The notes under the pieces: model-generated | Databases searched by the model: none | What the model saw: only the letters and a program-made list of their open reading frames with translations | Told to the model about the DNA's origin: nothing | Made by a program: the position numbers and the translations under genes | Shown: positions 1 to 8,355 of the stretch, one piece after another | How the letters are laid out: each line of letters begins with the position of its first letter | Position numbering within the stretch: position 1 is the first letter of the stretch | Assembly: GCF_004339805.1 (NCBI RefSeq) | Contig: NZ_SLUI01000019.1 | Location: 1 to 64,000, forward strand | DNA: 64,000 nucleotides | Direction: 5' to 3' | DNA from: Anaerospora hongkongensis | Lineage (GTDB): Bacteria > Bacillota > Negativicutes > Sporomusales > DSM-15969

Positions 1-93
1 TGCATTTATTCTAACAAGGGAGGCTGCTTTTTTCGAGGCATAGCTATAAGCTTTTTGGAACCACACGCCTAGCGTGTGGTATTCTGCAGATGC

Positions 94-124
94 AAAAAAA
101 CAGGGCGCGATTGCTCGCGCCCTG
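94..124 (-). terminator. Rho-independent terminator of the porin gene
   Basis: On the minus strand a GC-rich hairpin (CAGGGCGCGA, loop, TCGCGCCCTG) is followed directly by seven U residues, 20 bases after the porin stop codon. It is a textbook intrinsic terminator and suggests that the porin is transcribed alone. A second small hairpin (CCACAC...GTGTGG, 61-79) lies just beyond. Confidence 0.9.
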
Positions 125-144
125 ACAGGTATGCTTGAACGATA

Positions 145-1260
145 TTAGAATTTAACGTTAACGTAAGCGTTAGTATGAGCATCCAGGTTGTCGAAGTCTT
201 GATGTTTAACAGTCAGCACTGCGTTTTTACCAAGAGCTCTGTCATATTGGTATTCCATGCCTTTAAGGGCAACAGATCCGAAGCTGTTGATATCGCTAGT
301 GATATTGGAGTATGCGTTTACGATACCAGCATCAACATCTCTGTGCATTACGGAAAGACCAAGTTTGTCAAATTTCACGCCATAAGCTTGAGCTTTCAGG
401 TCGTCTTGTTTGAAGTATTCAGCTACAGCACTTACGTTTTTCGCCAGTCCGAAGGTAGCGTTAGCACCGTATACTTCGGTATCATCAGTATCATTTTTCA
501 GGTAGTCAGCAGTTAATTTCGCACCCAGGATGTCATGTTTGTATTCTGCGCCATAGAAACGGTCTTTGTTGCTGCTGGAATCTTTGAAGTTACCAGCAAA
601 CAGTTTCAGATCGCCAGCTTTGGTTGCAATGGCATTACCTTGAGTATCCATGAGGAAACCGGAACCAAGTTTCACGTCTTGACGACCAATAGTGGTGTCC
701 AGGCCAAGAGCATTGAAGGAAACGTTGGCAGTGTCAAGTTTGATACCGCTGTTGCTGTCGTCATAAGCAATGTTACCGCTGGTTACACGGGCATTGAACT
801 TCATGTTGTCATTGATTTTGCCATCAAAGCTTACACGGGCACGGAAGTCAGTGTTATCACTGTTGTTTTCAACAGCACCATAACGGACACGAGCGTCACC
901 GGAGATTTTAACCATTTTGTCTACTTGGTCTTGCAGGCCGTCAACTTTTACACCAAGAGTAGTCAGTTCAGTACCGAACTCTTTGGACAGTTTATCAAGA
1001 GTTTCTTTTTGATCAGCATTTACACTCTTAGTCATTGCTTTAGCAATGATTTGAGCCATTTCATAACGGGTAACGGTTTTGTCGCCACGGAAAGTTCCGT
1101 CGCCATAACCATCAACTACACCAGCTTGAGCAAGTTTGTTTACAGCGTCATAAGCCCAGTGTTTAGCAGGAACGTCAGCAAAAGGATTAGCGAAGGCAGG
1201 AACCGCGAAGGCCACAGTTAAAGCAGTGGTAACAGCGACTTTTAAAAGTCTTTTTTTCAC
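145..1260 (-). CDS. ompM: SLH-domain outer-membrane porin (OmpM family)
   Basis: Predicted outer-membrane porin that also tethers the outer membrane to the cell wall. Residues 1-24 are a signal peptide ending AVPAFA. Residues about 26-75 form one S-layer homology domain (FADVPAKHWAYDAV, then DGTFRGDKTVTRYEMA). A short coiled-coil linker (about 85-117) leads to a beta-strand-rich region ending in the aromatic residue F (VNVKF), as expected of a beta-barrel. This SLH plus coiled coil plus barrel order is typical of OmpM of Negativicutes, where the SLH domain binds polyaminated peptidoglycan. Start is GTG with a strong AAGGGGGAT ribosome site. It has its own terminator and an unusually long upstream region with an operator-like palindrome. 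Confidence 0.93.
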   Translation of the reverse strand: MKKRLLKVAVTTALTVAFAVPAFANPFADVPAKHWAYDAVNKLAQAGVVDGYGDGTFRGDKTVTRYEMAQIIAKAMTKSVNADQKETLDKLSKEFGTELTTLGVKVDGLQDQVDKMVKISGDARVRYGAVENNSDNTDFRARVSFDGKINDNMKFNARVTSGNIAYDDSNSGIKLDTANVSFNALGLDTTIGRQDVKLGSGFLMDTQGNAIATKAGDLKLFAGNFKDSSSNKDRFYGAEYKHDILGAKLTADYLKNDTDDTEVYGANATFGLAKNVSAVAEYFKQDDLKAQAYGVKFDKLGLSVMHRDVDAGIVNAYSNITSDINSFGSVALKGMEYQYDRALGKNAVLTVKHQDFDNLDAHTNAYVNVKF

Positions 1261-1387
1261 GATGGAATCCCCCTTAAAATGTTTGTTTTTCGCGGGTGTT
1301 TTTCACCAGCATGCCGATTGGCTTCTTTCTTCTCCGCCAGGGGGTGTCGACGGGAGTTTCCACGTTTCCTCCACTCTACTTCCCTTC

Positions 1388-1426
1388 CGGCAGAAAGGTT
1401 ATTAACCTCTCATTATGCCCCTGCCG
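1388..1426 (-). other. Hairpin in the long porin leader region
   Basis: Nested inverted repeat on the minus strand: an outer stem CGGCAG/CTGCCG (1421-1426 with 1388-1393) enclosing AGGTT-AAT-AACCT (1396-1408). It lies about 130-170 bases before the porin start, in a leader I could not match to any known riboswitch class. I saw no convincing sigma-A promoter between it and the start codon, so it may be part of a long 5' UTR. Function unknown. Confidence 0.4.
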
Positions 1427-1528
1427 CTTTTCGCAGGTTTTTCTTATGTTTACATAATTCTACGTTTCTTTTTAAAGTCCTGCTTTTTAGGAACTAGTAC
1501 TTATTGGTAATTCCTTTATTATTGTGCA

Positions 1529-1544
1529 GTGACTAATCAGTCAC
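1529..1544. promoter_or_regulatory. Operator-like palindrome upstream of the porin
   Basis: GTGACTAATCAGTCAC is a 16 bp inverted repeat (six-base arms GTGACT/AGTCAC). Its core TGACTAATCAGTCA differs by one base from the perfect palindrome TGACTAATTAGTCA just downstream of the tolC promoter (38301-38314). Short palindromes of this kind are typical of TetR/AcrR-type repressors; the regulator is not in this window. It is 269 bases from the porin start codon. Confidence 0.5.
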
Positions 1545-1658
1545 GTAGTTTCAAAAAAATATGCTAGTTAACATATTCTTTTGATATTCTAGTAATTCTA
1601 CAAGACTAAGGAGATTCCTTCTTTTAAAAACTGGTACTTTATGTTAAGGAGTGTTCGT

Positions 1659-1805
1659 CCTTTTGTCATCGCCACAAACGGACCAAAAGGTCTAGGCCTG
1701 TCTTCCAATTGCCTTGGCAAATCACCGGCTTACTAAAGTCTGATTCCAAGGCTATTTCCGTACAGGTCTTGATTTTTTGGTACTTTTGCATCAAGGCAAA
1801 AGTAC
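1659..1805. repeat. Long-hairpin repeat, deleted derivative
   Basis: Begins with the family head (CCTTTTGTCATCGCCACAAA...CTAGGCCTGTCTTCCAATTGCC) and ends with the inverted tail (GTACAGGTCTTGATTTTTTGG...GGCAAAAGTAC) that is also seen at the right end of the 41.4-41.8 kb pair. It looks like that inverted pair with its centre deleted. No coding potential that I trust. Confidence 0.6.
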
Positions 1806-1902
1806 AGAGCCGTTACTTTTACCTCAATTAGCCGAAAAAGCCCAACTCCTCATAGCTGCTTCAGCACAAAAATAACGCCTATAGGAAAACACCCGGTTTC
1901 AT

Positions 1903-2074
1903 ACTTTTGTCATTGCCACAAAAGTATCCAAAAAGGCTAGGCCTGTCTTTCAATACCCTTGGAAAATCGCCAGCTTACTAAAATTCGTAAACTCGCTATC
2001 GCTCAAACAGTACGAATTTCTTAACGTAAACTGACGATTTCCCATCCTGCGGACCGGCTATTTCCAGAAGGGCC
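1903..2074. repeat. Long-hairpin intergenic repeat, full copy
   Basis: About 170 bp copy of a repeat also found at 41385-41553 and 60577-60746. Shared landmarks: ACTTTTGTCATTGCCACAAA head, CTAGGCCTGTC, a long stem whose loop contains CTCGCTATCGCTCAAAC, then CATCCTGCGGACCGGC and a CCAGAAGGGCC end. Stem arms are complementary over about 13 variable bases plus flanks. Lies between the DUF3084 terminator and the porin. Not an IS element: it has no ORF. Confidence 0.75.
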
Positions 2075-2140
2075 AAAAAGAACGAAAACAAGGAGCAAAC
2101 GAAAACCAACTGTGACTCCCCCCTTTTTCGTCCCAAATAC

Positions 2141-2174
2141 AAAAAAGACTCCAGCAGAAAGTCCTGCTGGAGTC
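2141..2174 (-). terminator. Terminator at the end of the LPS operon
   Basis: Minus-strand hairpin GACTCCAGCAG/CTGCTGGAGTC followed by UUUUUU, 15 bases after the stop codon of the DUF3084 gene. Strong intrinsic terminator that closes the operon beginning at lpxC. Confidence 0.92.
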
Positions 2175-2188
2175 ATATAACCTAATCT

Positions 2189-3436
2189 TTATTGAACTGC
2201 TTTCACCCGAATCGTAATTTTTAACGGACCGGCCGTGTGAATGTCATCTGTCGTTACAGCGGCAATCTCTACTTTGCCATTAAACCGTTTGACTTTATTA
2301 ATTGTCTCAAACAACTGCGACCCACTCATTGCACCGACTGTTCCTTGTATCGGATCAGGCAGAATACCCTCTTTAATTGCTTCGGTGTTCACTTTCTGCA
2401 GGAAGAGCAGTACAGCCTCTTCCGCATGCTGATTATTTTTGCCGGCATCGAATACTTCGGAGTAAACAACTGCACCGGCATCGTAGACTAACTTATTGGG
2501 GAAAAGATCGATCCGGCTGATGGTCGGCTCTCCATAGATAGTGTTGCCGGCGGCAGTGATGCGTACGATAATGCTGCCTGGTGTAGAGGAAATGAGCGAT
2601 GCGGCCTGCTGATAATCATTTTTGGAAACCCAGAGCACCTCTAAATCGCTTTGGACACCGAGTTTATCGGTAATACTGCGATTCGTGCCATAAATGATCT
2701 GACTGAGTGCCTGCTCGGTCTGCTCTTGGGACAAACCGCCCTGCACAACATTCGTCGACAGCACTTCTCCGGCACGGAAGATTACGACACCCTCGCGTAC
2801 CACTTCAATTCCCTTTTTCAGGTTGACTGCCAGTTCATTTAAGCGGTCAACATCACTTTGCAGCGAAACTTTTGCTTCATTTAAGGAAGCAACCCGTTTG
2901 TCGAGTTCAGCTTTCGTTGTTTGCAGCGCACTGATTTCTTTTGTTGCTTTTGTTAAATCACCTTTAGCGGTTGTATAATCGGCCTGGACCTTGGACAGTG
3001 CCGCAATGGTCCGGTCCCGTTCATCCGTTACCTGTGACAACTCATCGGTAATTTCAGCTAATTGCTTCGCTGATTCCTTGACCCTGACATCCAGCGTTGA
3101 AAACTCGGCAATCTTGGCTTGCAAAGCGGCCCGGCTGGTTTCCAGCTCATTATTCTTTACTGCAACCTCCTGCGAGAGACGAGCAAGATTATTTTTTAAC
3201 GCTTCCATGCCGAAAAGGGCTGTCCGGACATCCCGTGAGGTTAATGACAAAATCCCCAGCGTCGAAGCGGCAATCAAAATGCCTGTCACAATCGTGACAA
3301 TAATAGAAGTATGTTTCGGCCGGAGGCCGAACATGCTCAACTTCTTTTTCCCTACTTTGGTACCCAGTTTATCGCCGATATAAGCAATAGCACCGCCCAT
3401 GACGGCAAGGACAGCAATAAGCGCGAGGCCATACAT
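2189..3436 (-). CDS. DUF3084 family membrane/coiled-coil protein
   Basis: Function not established. The N-terminus has two membrane helices (about 3-20 and 45-70) separated by a basic loop with the family-typical GTKVGKKKLSMFGLRPKHTS. It is followed by a long coiled coil (about 90-215, including several KATKEIS- and LNEAKVS-like heptads) and a beta-rich C-terminal half. The pattern matches DUF3084 proteins found in cyanobacteria and diderm Firmicutes. It is the last gene of the LPS operon, 37 bases after lptF/G, so a role at the inner membrane in LPS export or envelope spanning is plausible but is inference from position only. Confidence 0.8.
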   Translation of the reverse strand: MYGLALIAVLAVMGGAIAYIGDKLGTKVGKKKLSMFGLRPKHTSIIVTIVTGILIAASTLGILSLTSRDVRTALFGMEALKNNLARLSQEVAVKNNELETSRAALQAKIAEFSTLDVRVKESAKQLAEITDELSQVTDERDRTIAALSKVQADYTTAKGDLTKATKEISALQTTKAELDKRVASLNEAKVSLQSDVDRLNELAVNLKKGIEVVREGVVIFRAGEVLSTNVVQGGLSQEQTEQALSQIIYGTNRSITDKLGVQSDLEVLWVSKNDYQQAASLISSTPGSIIVRITAAGNTIYGEPTISRIDLFPNKLVYDAGAVVYSEVFDAGKNNQHAEEAVLLFLQKVNTEAIKEGILPDPIQGTVGAMSGSQLFETINKVKRFNGKVEIAAVTTDDIHTAGPLKITIRVKAVQ

Positions 3437-3473
3437 AGTCTTCCCTCCTTTCCGGAGAAATGTTTAGTATATT

Positions 3474-4562
3474 TTAGCGGGAAGCGCGGCGGATCAGATA
3501 GATACCGGCAATGATACCAACAACGTTTGGTATCCAGGCGGCAATAAAGGCCGGAATGGTTCCGCCCTGACCAAGAGCGGTGGTTATGGTCATAAACGAG
3601 TAGTAAATGAAGATAATGATAATACTAAGACCGAGACCAATAGAAGAACTTGATCTATGCGGCTGCAGCCCCAGCGGCGTCCCGATAAGGGCAAAGACGA
3701 AGCTGGCAACCGGAATCGTGATGCGTTGGTGCAGTTCGATCTCATATTTGCTTGTTTTCACATATTCAGCCTGCAGAATCTTAATCTGCTGCTTGAGTTC
3801 CTTGATCGTCATCTCTTCCGGTTTCTTTTGTTCGCGGCTGATAGCAGTCGGCGTCTTGCTGAGCGGCATGACTTGCTGCTCGAACTTCATCGTCCGCTCC
3901 AAACCGCCTTCACCGGAGAGATCATAAATAATCCCCGAATACATCACCCATTGATTATTCTTCCACAAAGCCTTTTCAGCGTTTTCCACTCTTACCAGTT
4001 TTTCATCCTGAAACTCCTGAATGGTCACGGCCTGCATGGTGCTGGTAGTTTCATCAAATTTCCGGGCATAGGTGAGGCGCTGAATAGAGCCTTCTTTGAC
4101 ATCTTTGATAACAATATGCTCTTCCGACTTCGGCGAATTATTGCGCTCAATTTCATAGCGGAGTACATCTTGGTAAGCAGCATTAGCCTTAGGCACCACT
4201 AATTCATTAAAGGTAACTGCCATAAGACTGACCAGTAAGGCAACAACAAAAACAGGTGCCGCCAGCCGGTAAAAACTCAAGCCTCCCGAACGCATCGCCG
4301 TAATTTCACTGGAACCGGACAGCCGGCCAAAGGATAACAGTGAAGCCAGCAGCATCGACATCGGAAAGGTCAGAACAATAATGGACGGCAGACTGAGAAA
4401 GAAGAGCTTCGTGACCGAAGTCAGTGATGCGCCGTATTTGGAAATATACTGGGCTATGCGAAATAGCGTTGAAGTCCCGATGAACACGCTGGAAAAAGCG
4501 CAGATACCAAAAATGAAAGGTCCAAGCAGCTCTTTTACTATATATTTATCTAAAATGCGCAT
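3474..4562 (-). CDS. LPS export permease, LptF/LptG (YjgP/YjgQ) family
   Basis: Inner-membrane permease that with LptB extracts LPS from the inner membrane. The 362-residue protein has the family layout: three N-terminal helices (ILDKYIVKELLGPFIFG start), a beta-rich periplasmic domain (about 130-255) and three C-terminal helices. Proteobacteria use a LptF-LptG heterodimer; only one permease gene is present here, so either it forms a homodimer or the partner is elsewhere. Downstream of lptB by 36 bases. I cannot decide between F and G from the sequence, hence no symbol. Confidence 0.92.
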   Translation of the reverse strand: MRILDKYIVKELLGPFIFGICAFSSVFIGTSTLFRIAQYISKYGASLTSVTKLFFLSLPSIIVLTFPMSMLLASLLSFGRLSGSSEITAMRSGGLSFYRLAAPVFVVALLVSLMAVTFNELVVPKANAAYQDVLRYEIERNNSPKSEEHIVIKDVKEGSIQRLTYARKFDETTSTMQAVTIQEFQDEKLVRVENAEKALWKNNQWVMYSGIIYDLSGEGGLERTMKFEQQVMPLSKTPTAISREQKKPEEMTIKELKQQIKILQAEYVKTSKYEIELHQRITIPVASFVFALIGTPLGLQPHRSSSSIGLGLSIIIIFIYYSFMTITTALGQGGTIPAFIAAWIPNVVGIIAGIYLIRRASR

Positions 4563-4598
4563 GAAGTTCTCCTACTCTGAAGTTATAGGTCGCATTAT

Positions 4599-5318
4599 TT
4601 ACAAGGTGAATTTATCTCCTAAATAAAACTTACGGGCAATTTCACTGTTAGCAATCGTTGCACTGTCACCGGAGATGAGGATTTGACCCTCATTGAGAAT
4701 ATAGGCTTTATCAACAATACTAAGGGTCTCGCGAACATTATGGTCGGTAATCAAAACACCAATGCCTCTGTCTCTAAGATAGCTGATAATACTCTGAATG
4801 TCGGCTACCGCAATAGGATCAACACCTGCAAACGGTTCATCGAGCAGGATAAAGGTCGGATCAGTAGCCAGGCAGCGGGCAATTTCCACCCGCCGCCGCT
4901 CACCGCCGGATAATTCAGAGCCTTTGCGCTTGCGGACATGGGTTACATGAAACTCTTCCAGCAGACCTTCCATCTTCGCTTTACGCTCCGCTTCCGTCAG
5001 TGAAGTGGTTTCTAAAATAGCCATGAGATTATCTTCTACCGACAATTTACGAAAGATGGATGCCTCTTGGGGCAGGTAGCCAATACCGTAACGGGAACGC
5101 TGATACATCGGCATCTGCGTAATATCCTCGCCATTAACGGAAATATGCCCGGAGTTAGGCCGCTCAAGCCCGACAATCATATAAAAGGTTGTTGTCTTGC
5201 CAGCACCATTCGGACCTAGCAGCCCGACAATCTGGCCTTTCTCCACCCTAAGGCTTACGCCATTTACCACATTACGGTCTTTAAAGGTTTTGACCAGATC
5301 TTTTGTTTCAATATACAT
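4599..5318 (-). CDS. lptB: LPS export ABC transporter ATP-binding protein LptB
   Basis: Cytoplasmic ATPase that powers LPS extraction by the LptF/G permease. Has Walker [10 protein letters not shown] near residue 36, signature [16 protein letters not shown] near 135, Walker [14 protein letters not shown] near 160 and the switch histidine in LITDHNVRE. Length 239 is normal for LptB, and the PFAGVDP Walker B context is typical of it. Sits between lptA and lptF/G; the 89-base gap before it holds a short dispersed hairpin repeat. Confidence 0.95.
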   Translation of the reverse strand: MYIETKDLVKTFKDRNVVNGVSLRVEKGQIVGLLGPNGAGKTTTFYMIVGLERPNSGHISVNGEDITQMPMYQRSRYGIGYLPQEASIFRKLSVEDNLMAILETTSLTEAERKAKMEGLLEEFHVTHVRKRKGSELSGGERRRVEIARCLATDPTFILLDEPFAGVDPIAVADIQSIISYLRDRGIGVLITDHNVRETLSIVDKAYILNEGQILISGDSATIANSEIARKFYLGDKFTL

Positions 5319-5357
5319 AAAGTTAAAACCTCGGCTCTAAAAGTATGGGGACTTACA

Positions 5358-5400
5358 AGATGAGATTGCCGCGTCGCTATGCTCCTCGCAATGACACATG
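5358..5400. repeat. Short dispersed repeat (AGATGAGATTGCC family)
   Basis: AGATGAGATTGCCGCGTCGC...CTCCTCGCAATGACA, the same element as at 49895-49933 and related to 9361-9415. It lies in the only sizeable gap between lptA and lptB, so it is co-transcribed with the Lpt genes. The translated form (CHCEERSDVAIS) is a well-known source of spurious ORFs. Confidence 0.75.
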
Positions 5401-5407
5401 CACTTAC

Positions 5408-6121
5408 CTACTGAGGAGTTATAACTAGCTTGGTACGGCCCTGTGCATTCAGCGCTTTTTCACCAAGGAGAATTGTCAGCGTATTGCCGGTCAGTGTATT
5501 GCCTTGTTGGACGGCTCGGGCGTTGCCGGATAATACAATCTTACCTGGCTCTGCGTTACCGCTGGTATAGGCAGCCTGATCAGCCGTTGCCTCTACTTGA
5601 TGCGTATCGCTGACGATGTGAACACCGCCGGTACCGACAGCCCGGTTCTCACTGATCCAGCTTTCCAGCTGAGGCGCTGTCATAACCGCATCACTTGTTG
5701 TCAAACGGGCACCACCAGATAGCAGTGCATAGCTTTTGTCCGAATAATAATCAAGCTGAGCTCCGGTTAGGCGCTGATCGGCCTTGACCAGCACAACATC
5801 CCCGGTAGCCGTCAGATGATTACCGTCAAGGGACTGTACTTCGTCCGCCGTCAGGGTAGCCTGATCCTGCACGACTTTCACGCCGCCGCTCAATACCGTT
5901 TCGCCGGTATTAGCATTATAGCGGACTGCATAGCCGGTCATAACTGCTTTATCACGGACAATACGCACGCCCCCCTGGGCGACTGCCACGCCCTGAGTTG
6001 AGTCGTATTCAATGGTATCCGCCGTTAGTTCTACGGAAGGGCTGCTGCCTGCCGCATAGAGGCTGGCCGATCCCAACGAGCAGAAAATAGCAAGCGCATA
6101 TACAATCAATCTCTTCTTCAT
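5408..6121 (-). CDS. lptA: LptA/OstA-family periplasmic LPS transport protein
   Basis: Periplasmic bridge component carrying LPS between the membranes. Residues 1-23 are a signal peptide (ending SLYA); the rest is a repetitive beta-jellyroll pattern (ELTADTIEYDSTQGVAVAQG, then repeated ...GDVVL..., ...GGARL..., ...GNARAV...) typical of the OstA/LptA fold. At 237 residues it is longer than E. coli LptA (about 185), so the jellyroll may be more extended. Overlaps lptC by 4 bases (ATGA), which implies translational coupling. Confidence 0.88.
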   Translation of the reverse strand: MKKRLIVYALAIFCSLGSASLYAAGSSPSVELTADTIEYDSTQGVAVAQGGVRIVRDKAVMTGYAVRYNANTGETVLSGGVKVVQDQATLTADEVQSLDGNHLTATGDVVLVKADQRLTGAQLDYYSDKSYALLSGGARLTTSDAVMTAPQLESWISENRAVGTGGVHIVSDTHQVEATADQAAYTSGNAEPGKIVLSGNARAVQQGNTLTGNTLTILLGEKALNAQGRTKLVITPQ

Positions 6122-6678
6122 TGGGATTTCCCTCCCCGCAGTACCTTGGCGTTCCCGGTTATTTTAAACTTCGTTAATGTTGTATCGCTTTCCAAATTAT
6201 CACCGCTTAAGACTGTACCCTGCTGAGTTACCGACACTCCGCCGGAACCGAAAATCCGGCTTTGCTGTGAGTTATACCGCAATTGCGCAGCTTCTAAACG
6301 CGCGCCATCACTCGCGGTGGCTACAATCTTTCCGTCCATCATAATATCCTTTGTTGTGGCATCTAAGGTACCCGTAAGGGCTGCCATCTCCAATTTACCA
6401 CCGGAAGGCTGATAAAAAACACCCTTCAGGTTATGCAGCGTGACTTGCTTCGTAGCTGCATCGACTTCTATATTTTCGGCACTGAGCTCCCATAAACGTT
6501 TTCCGTCCCGTTCTTCAACAATCGAACTGCCCGAAAACGTTACATTTGCCGGCAGACTGTCCTTTTTCTCTACTGCCGGAACTTGAGGCGGTAATGGCTC
6601 GTCTTTGACGAAATACCACACCCCGGCAGCCAGGAACAATACAACACCGGCGATAGCCAGATATGTGGTTTTCTTCAA
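6118..6678 (-). CDS. lptC: LPS export protein LptC
   Basis: Inner-membrane-anchored LPS receptor that passes LPS from LptB/F/G to LptA. One N-terminal membrane helix (about 6-24, YLAIAGVVLFLAAGVWYF) is followed by a periplasmic OstA-like beta-jellyroll (SGSSIVEERDGKRLWELSAE, the typical LptC opening). Size (186 residues) matches the family. Four-base overlaps with both lpxL upstream and lptA downstream indicate tight co-expression. Confidence 0.92.
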   Translation of the reverse strand: MKKTTYLAIAGVVLFLAAGVWYFVKDEPLPPQVPAVEKKDSLPANVTFSGSSIVEERDGKRLWELSAENIEVDAATKQVTLHNLKGVFYQPSGGKLEMAALTGTLDATTKDIMMDGKIVATASDGARLEAAQLRYNSQQSRIFGSGGVSVTQQGTVLSGDNLESDTTLTKFKITGNAKVLRGGKSQ

Positions 6679-7595
6679 ATTGCTTCACCTGCCATCGGAG
6701 GAGATTTCGGCACCTCGTGATTGTCAATTTTGGTATTCCAGCGTTTTTGAAACCATAACCACTCGTCCGGGTAGGTACGAATGACTTCTTCGGTAATTTG
6801 CGTCATCTTCAAGGTGAGTTCGTAAATATCGCGATCTTCATTGCCGGTATCCTGATAGTAAAATGGTTCATAGAGCAGTACCCGGTGACCGCCTTGTGGC
6901 TGTCGAACAATAAAAGCAGGTACAACAGGCGAATGAAAGCGCTTGGCAAAAACAGCCGGCCCCATTGGCGTTGATGCCAGCTTACCGAGAAACGGCAACG
7001 CAATGCCGCTTTCACCAGCATCCTGATCGGCTAAAAAGCCTAATATTTTTCCTTTTTTCAGGGCTTTAGCCGCTCCTACTAATTCAGAGCTGCCCCGGGC
7101 AAAAACTTCGATCCCGGCATTTTCCCGGTATTCATTCAAAATACGGGTATGCTGGTCATTAGGCTGTCTTTTTATCACGGTGGTCAATGGCAAGCCTGCC
7201 ATTGCCAGAACAGCTCCCAGCCATTCCCAGTTGCCGATATGGGCGGTAAGCAGGACAACGCCCTTCCCTTCTTGCAGGGCCTCATCCAGGTAGTGACGGT
7301 TTTCAATGGTAATATATTGCTCAGCTTTTGCCGGAGTAAGCGCCGGCATATACATCACTTCCAAAAAGGTCTGTCCCAGTTTCACAAACAAACTGTCAAT
7401 GATCCGTTCCGCTTCCGCGGGACCAACTCCCAGACTTTCCTGCAGTTGTTCCAGAGCACGTTTGCGCTGCCTGCCGGCAACCCGGGCATATACCGGTCCC
7501 AGCATCCGTCCTAGAAAAAGGACGGCACGATACGGCAGCAGGCTGATCAGGCGGCTAAACAATTTTAGTAAATGATAGGTCATAATTGTGCACAT
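6675..7595 (-). CDS. Lipid A acyltransferase, LpxL/HtrB family (copy 1)
   Basis: Predicted inner-membrane acyltransferase adding a secondary acyl chain to Kdo-lipid A. The catalytic H-x4-E motif is clear (HIGNWE, H119 and E124), with a hydrophobic N-terminal segment, and DQDAGESGIALPFLG matches the family's second conserved block. Which chain is added (LpxL or LpxM type) cannot be told. A paralogue lies at 23138-24004. Two starts are possible: 7595 has its AGGAG only one base away, and 7583 (MTYHLLK) aligns better with family N-termini but is 13 bases from the ribosome site. Confidence 0.9.
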   Translation of the reverse strand: MCTIMTYHLLKLFSRLISLLPYRAVLFLGRMLGPVYARVAGRQRKRALEQLQESLGVGPAEAERIIDSLFVKLGQTFLEVMYMPALTPAKAEQYITIENRHYLDEALQEGKGVVLLTAHIGNWEWLGAVLAMAGLPLTTVIKRQPNDQHTRILNEYRENAGIEVFARGSSELVGAAKALKKGKILGFLADQDAGESGIALPFLGKLASTPMGPAVFAKRFHSPVVPAFIVRQPQGGHRVLLYEPFYYQDTGNEDRDIYELTLKMTQITEEVIRTYPDEWLWFQKRWNTKIDNHEVPKSPPMAGEAI

Positions 7596-7809
7596 ACTCC
7601 TCTCTACTAGGGTCGGCTGCCGATAAGCGGCGCTAGCGTTGTTGCGGCATTGACGGCGATCCTCACCATACCGCCAGTATGCCTCCGGTCCCCGCCAATG
7701 CCACGCCTAGCTATGCTTGCTTCTCGGCAGCCTTGGCTTAGAGGCAGGAAAGGGGCACGGTGTAACGCGAGGGCATTGCATTGCTTCGCTCGCAATGATG
7801 AGGCCTGGG
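7596..7809. other. 214-base gap within the LPS operon
   Basis: Between kdsC and the first lpxL. GC-rich, no credible gene; contains a degenerate copy of the short dispersed repeat (GCATTGCTTCGCTCGCAATG near 7776-7795). I see no promoter or U-tract, so read-through from kdsC is likely. Confidence 0.5.
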
Positions 7810-8355
7810 CTATTGTTGGGCGTCTTGTTTACCAGGGAGCAAATAGGCCTCTACTACGGCTTCCCATTTGCCCTGGGACTTTAAAATCAGCTCAATGACT
7901 TCGCGTACAGCCCCGCGGCCGCCTTCATGACTGGTAACAAAATGGGCCCTCTGTTTTACGTCCGGTACGGCGTTGGCAACTGCACAGGCCAGGCCGGCCT
8001 GGCTCATCACCGCCAGATCATTCAGATCATCACCTACATAAGCCACTTGTTCAGGCAAAAGACTGTGTCTGCTCAGCAGTTCCTGGAAGGCCTGCACCTT
8101 ATCCATGGCTCCCTGATACACATCGCCAATCTTGAGTTCAAGGACGCGGCGGCGAACCATTTCCGTTTCCCGCCCGGTTATAATAGCTGTCTTGAGCCCG
8201 GCCTTATGAGCGGCAGTAATTCCTAAACCGTCCTGAGTATGAAAAACTTTCATTGCTTCGCCCTCAGAACCAAAGACAAGCTGGCCATTGGTCAATACAC
8301 CATCTACATCTAAAATGAGCAGGGCAATTTGTTTTGCCCGCGCTTCATACTCCAT
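7810..8355 (-). CDS. kdsC: 3-deoxy-D-manno-octulosonate 8-phosphate phosphatase
   Basis: HAD-superfamily phosphatase that converts Kdo-8-P to Kdo, the third step of Kdo synthesis in the cytosol. HAD motif I is ILDVDGVLTNG (nucleophile D16, acid D18); motif II is in AIITGRETE; the Mg-binding motif is VAYVGDDLNDL. Size (181 residues) and the absence of a large cap domain fit KdsC, which is tetrameric. Its ATG overlaps the kdsD stop by one base (TAATG). Confidence 0.96.
   Translation of the reverse strand: MEYEARAKQIALLILDVDGVLTNGQLVFGSEGEAMKVFHTQDGLGITAAHKAGLKTAIITGRETEMVRRRVLELKIGDVYQGAMDKVQAFQELLSRHSLLPEQVAYVGDDLNDLAVMSQAGLACAVANAVPDVKQRAHFVTSHEGGRGAVREVIELILKSQGKWEAVVEAYLLPGKQDAQQ

Noticed and set aside
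1279..1497. 72-codon plus-strand frame in the porin leader
   Set aside because: Low-complexity Phe/Ser/Arg composition, opposite to the porin leader, no ribosome site. Treated as non-coding.
1261..1500. Cyclic-di-GMP or other known riboswitch in the porin leader
   Set aside because: I could not find the conserved core of any riboswitch class I know; only generic hairpins are visible.
1659..2074. Possible insertion sequence or CRISPR between the porin and DUF3084
   Set aside because: No transposase frame and no regular repeat-spacer pattern; the sequence is explained by hairpin repeats.
7607..7898. Overlapping frames on both strands in the kdsC-lpxL gap
   Set aside because: Repeat-like GC-rich sequence, overlap with the real kdsC end, no ribosome site.
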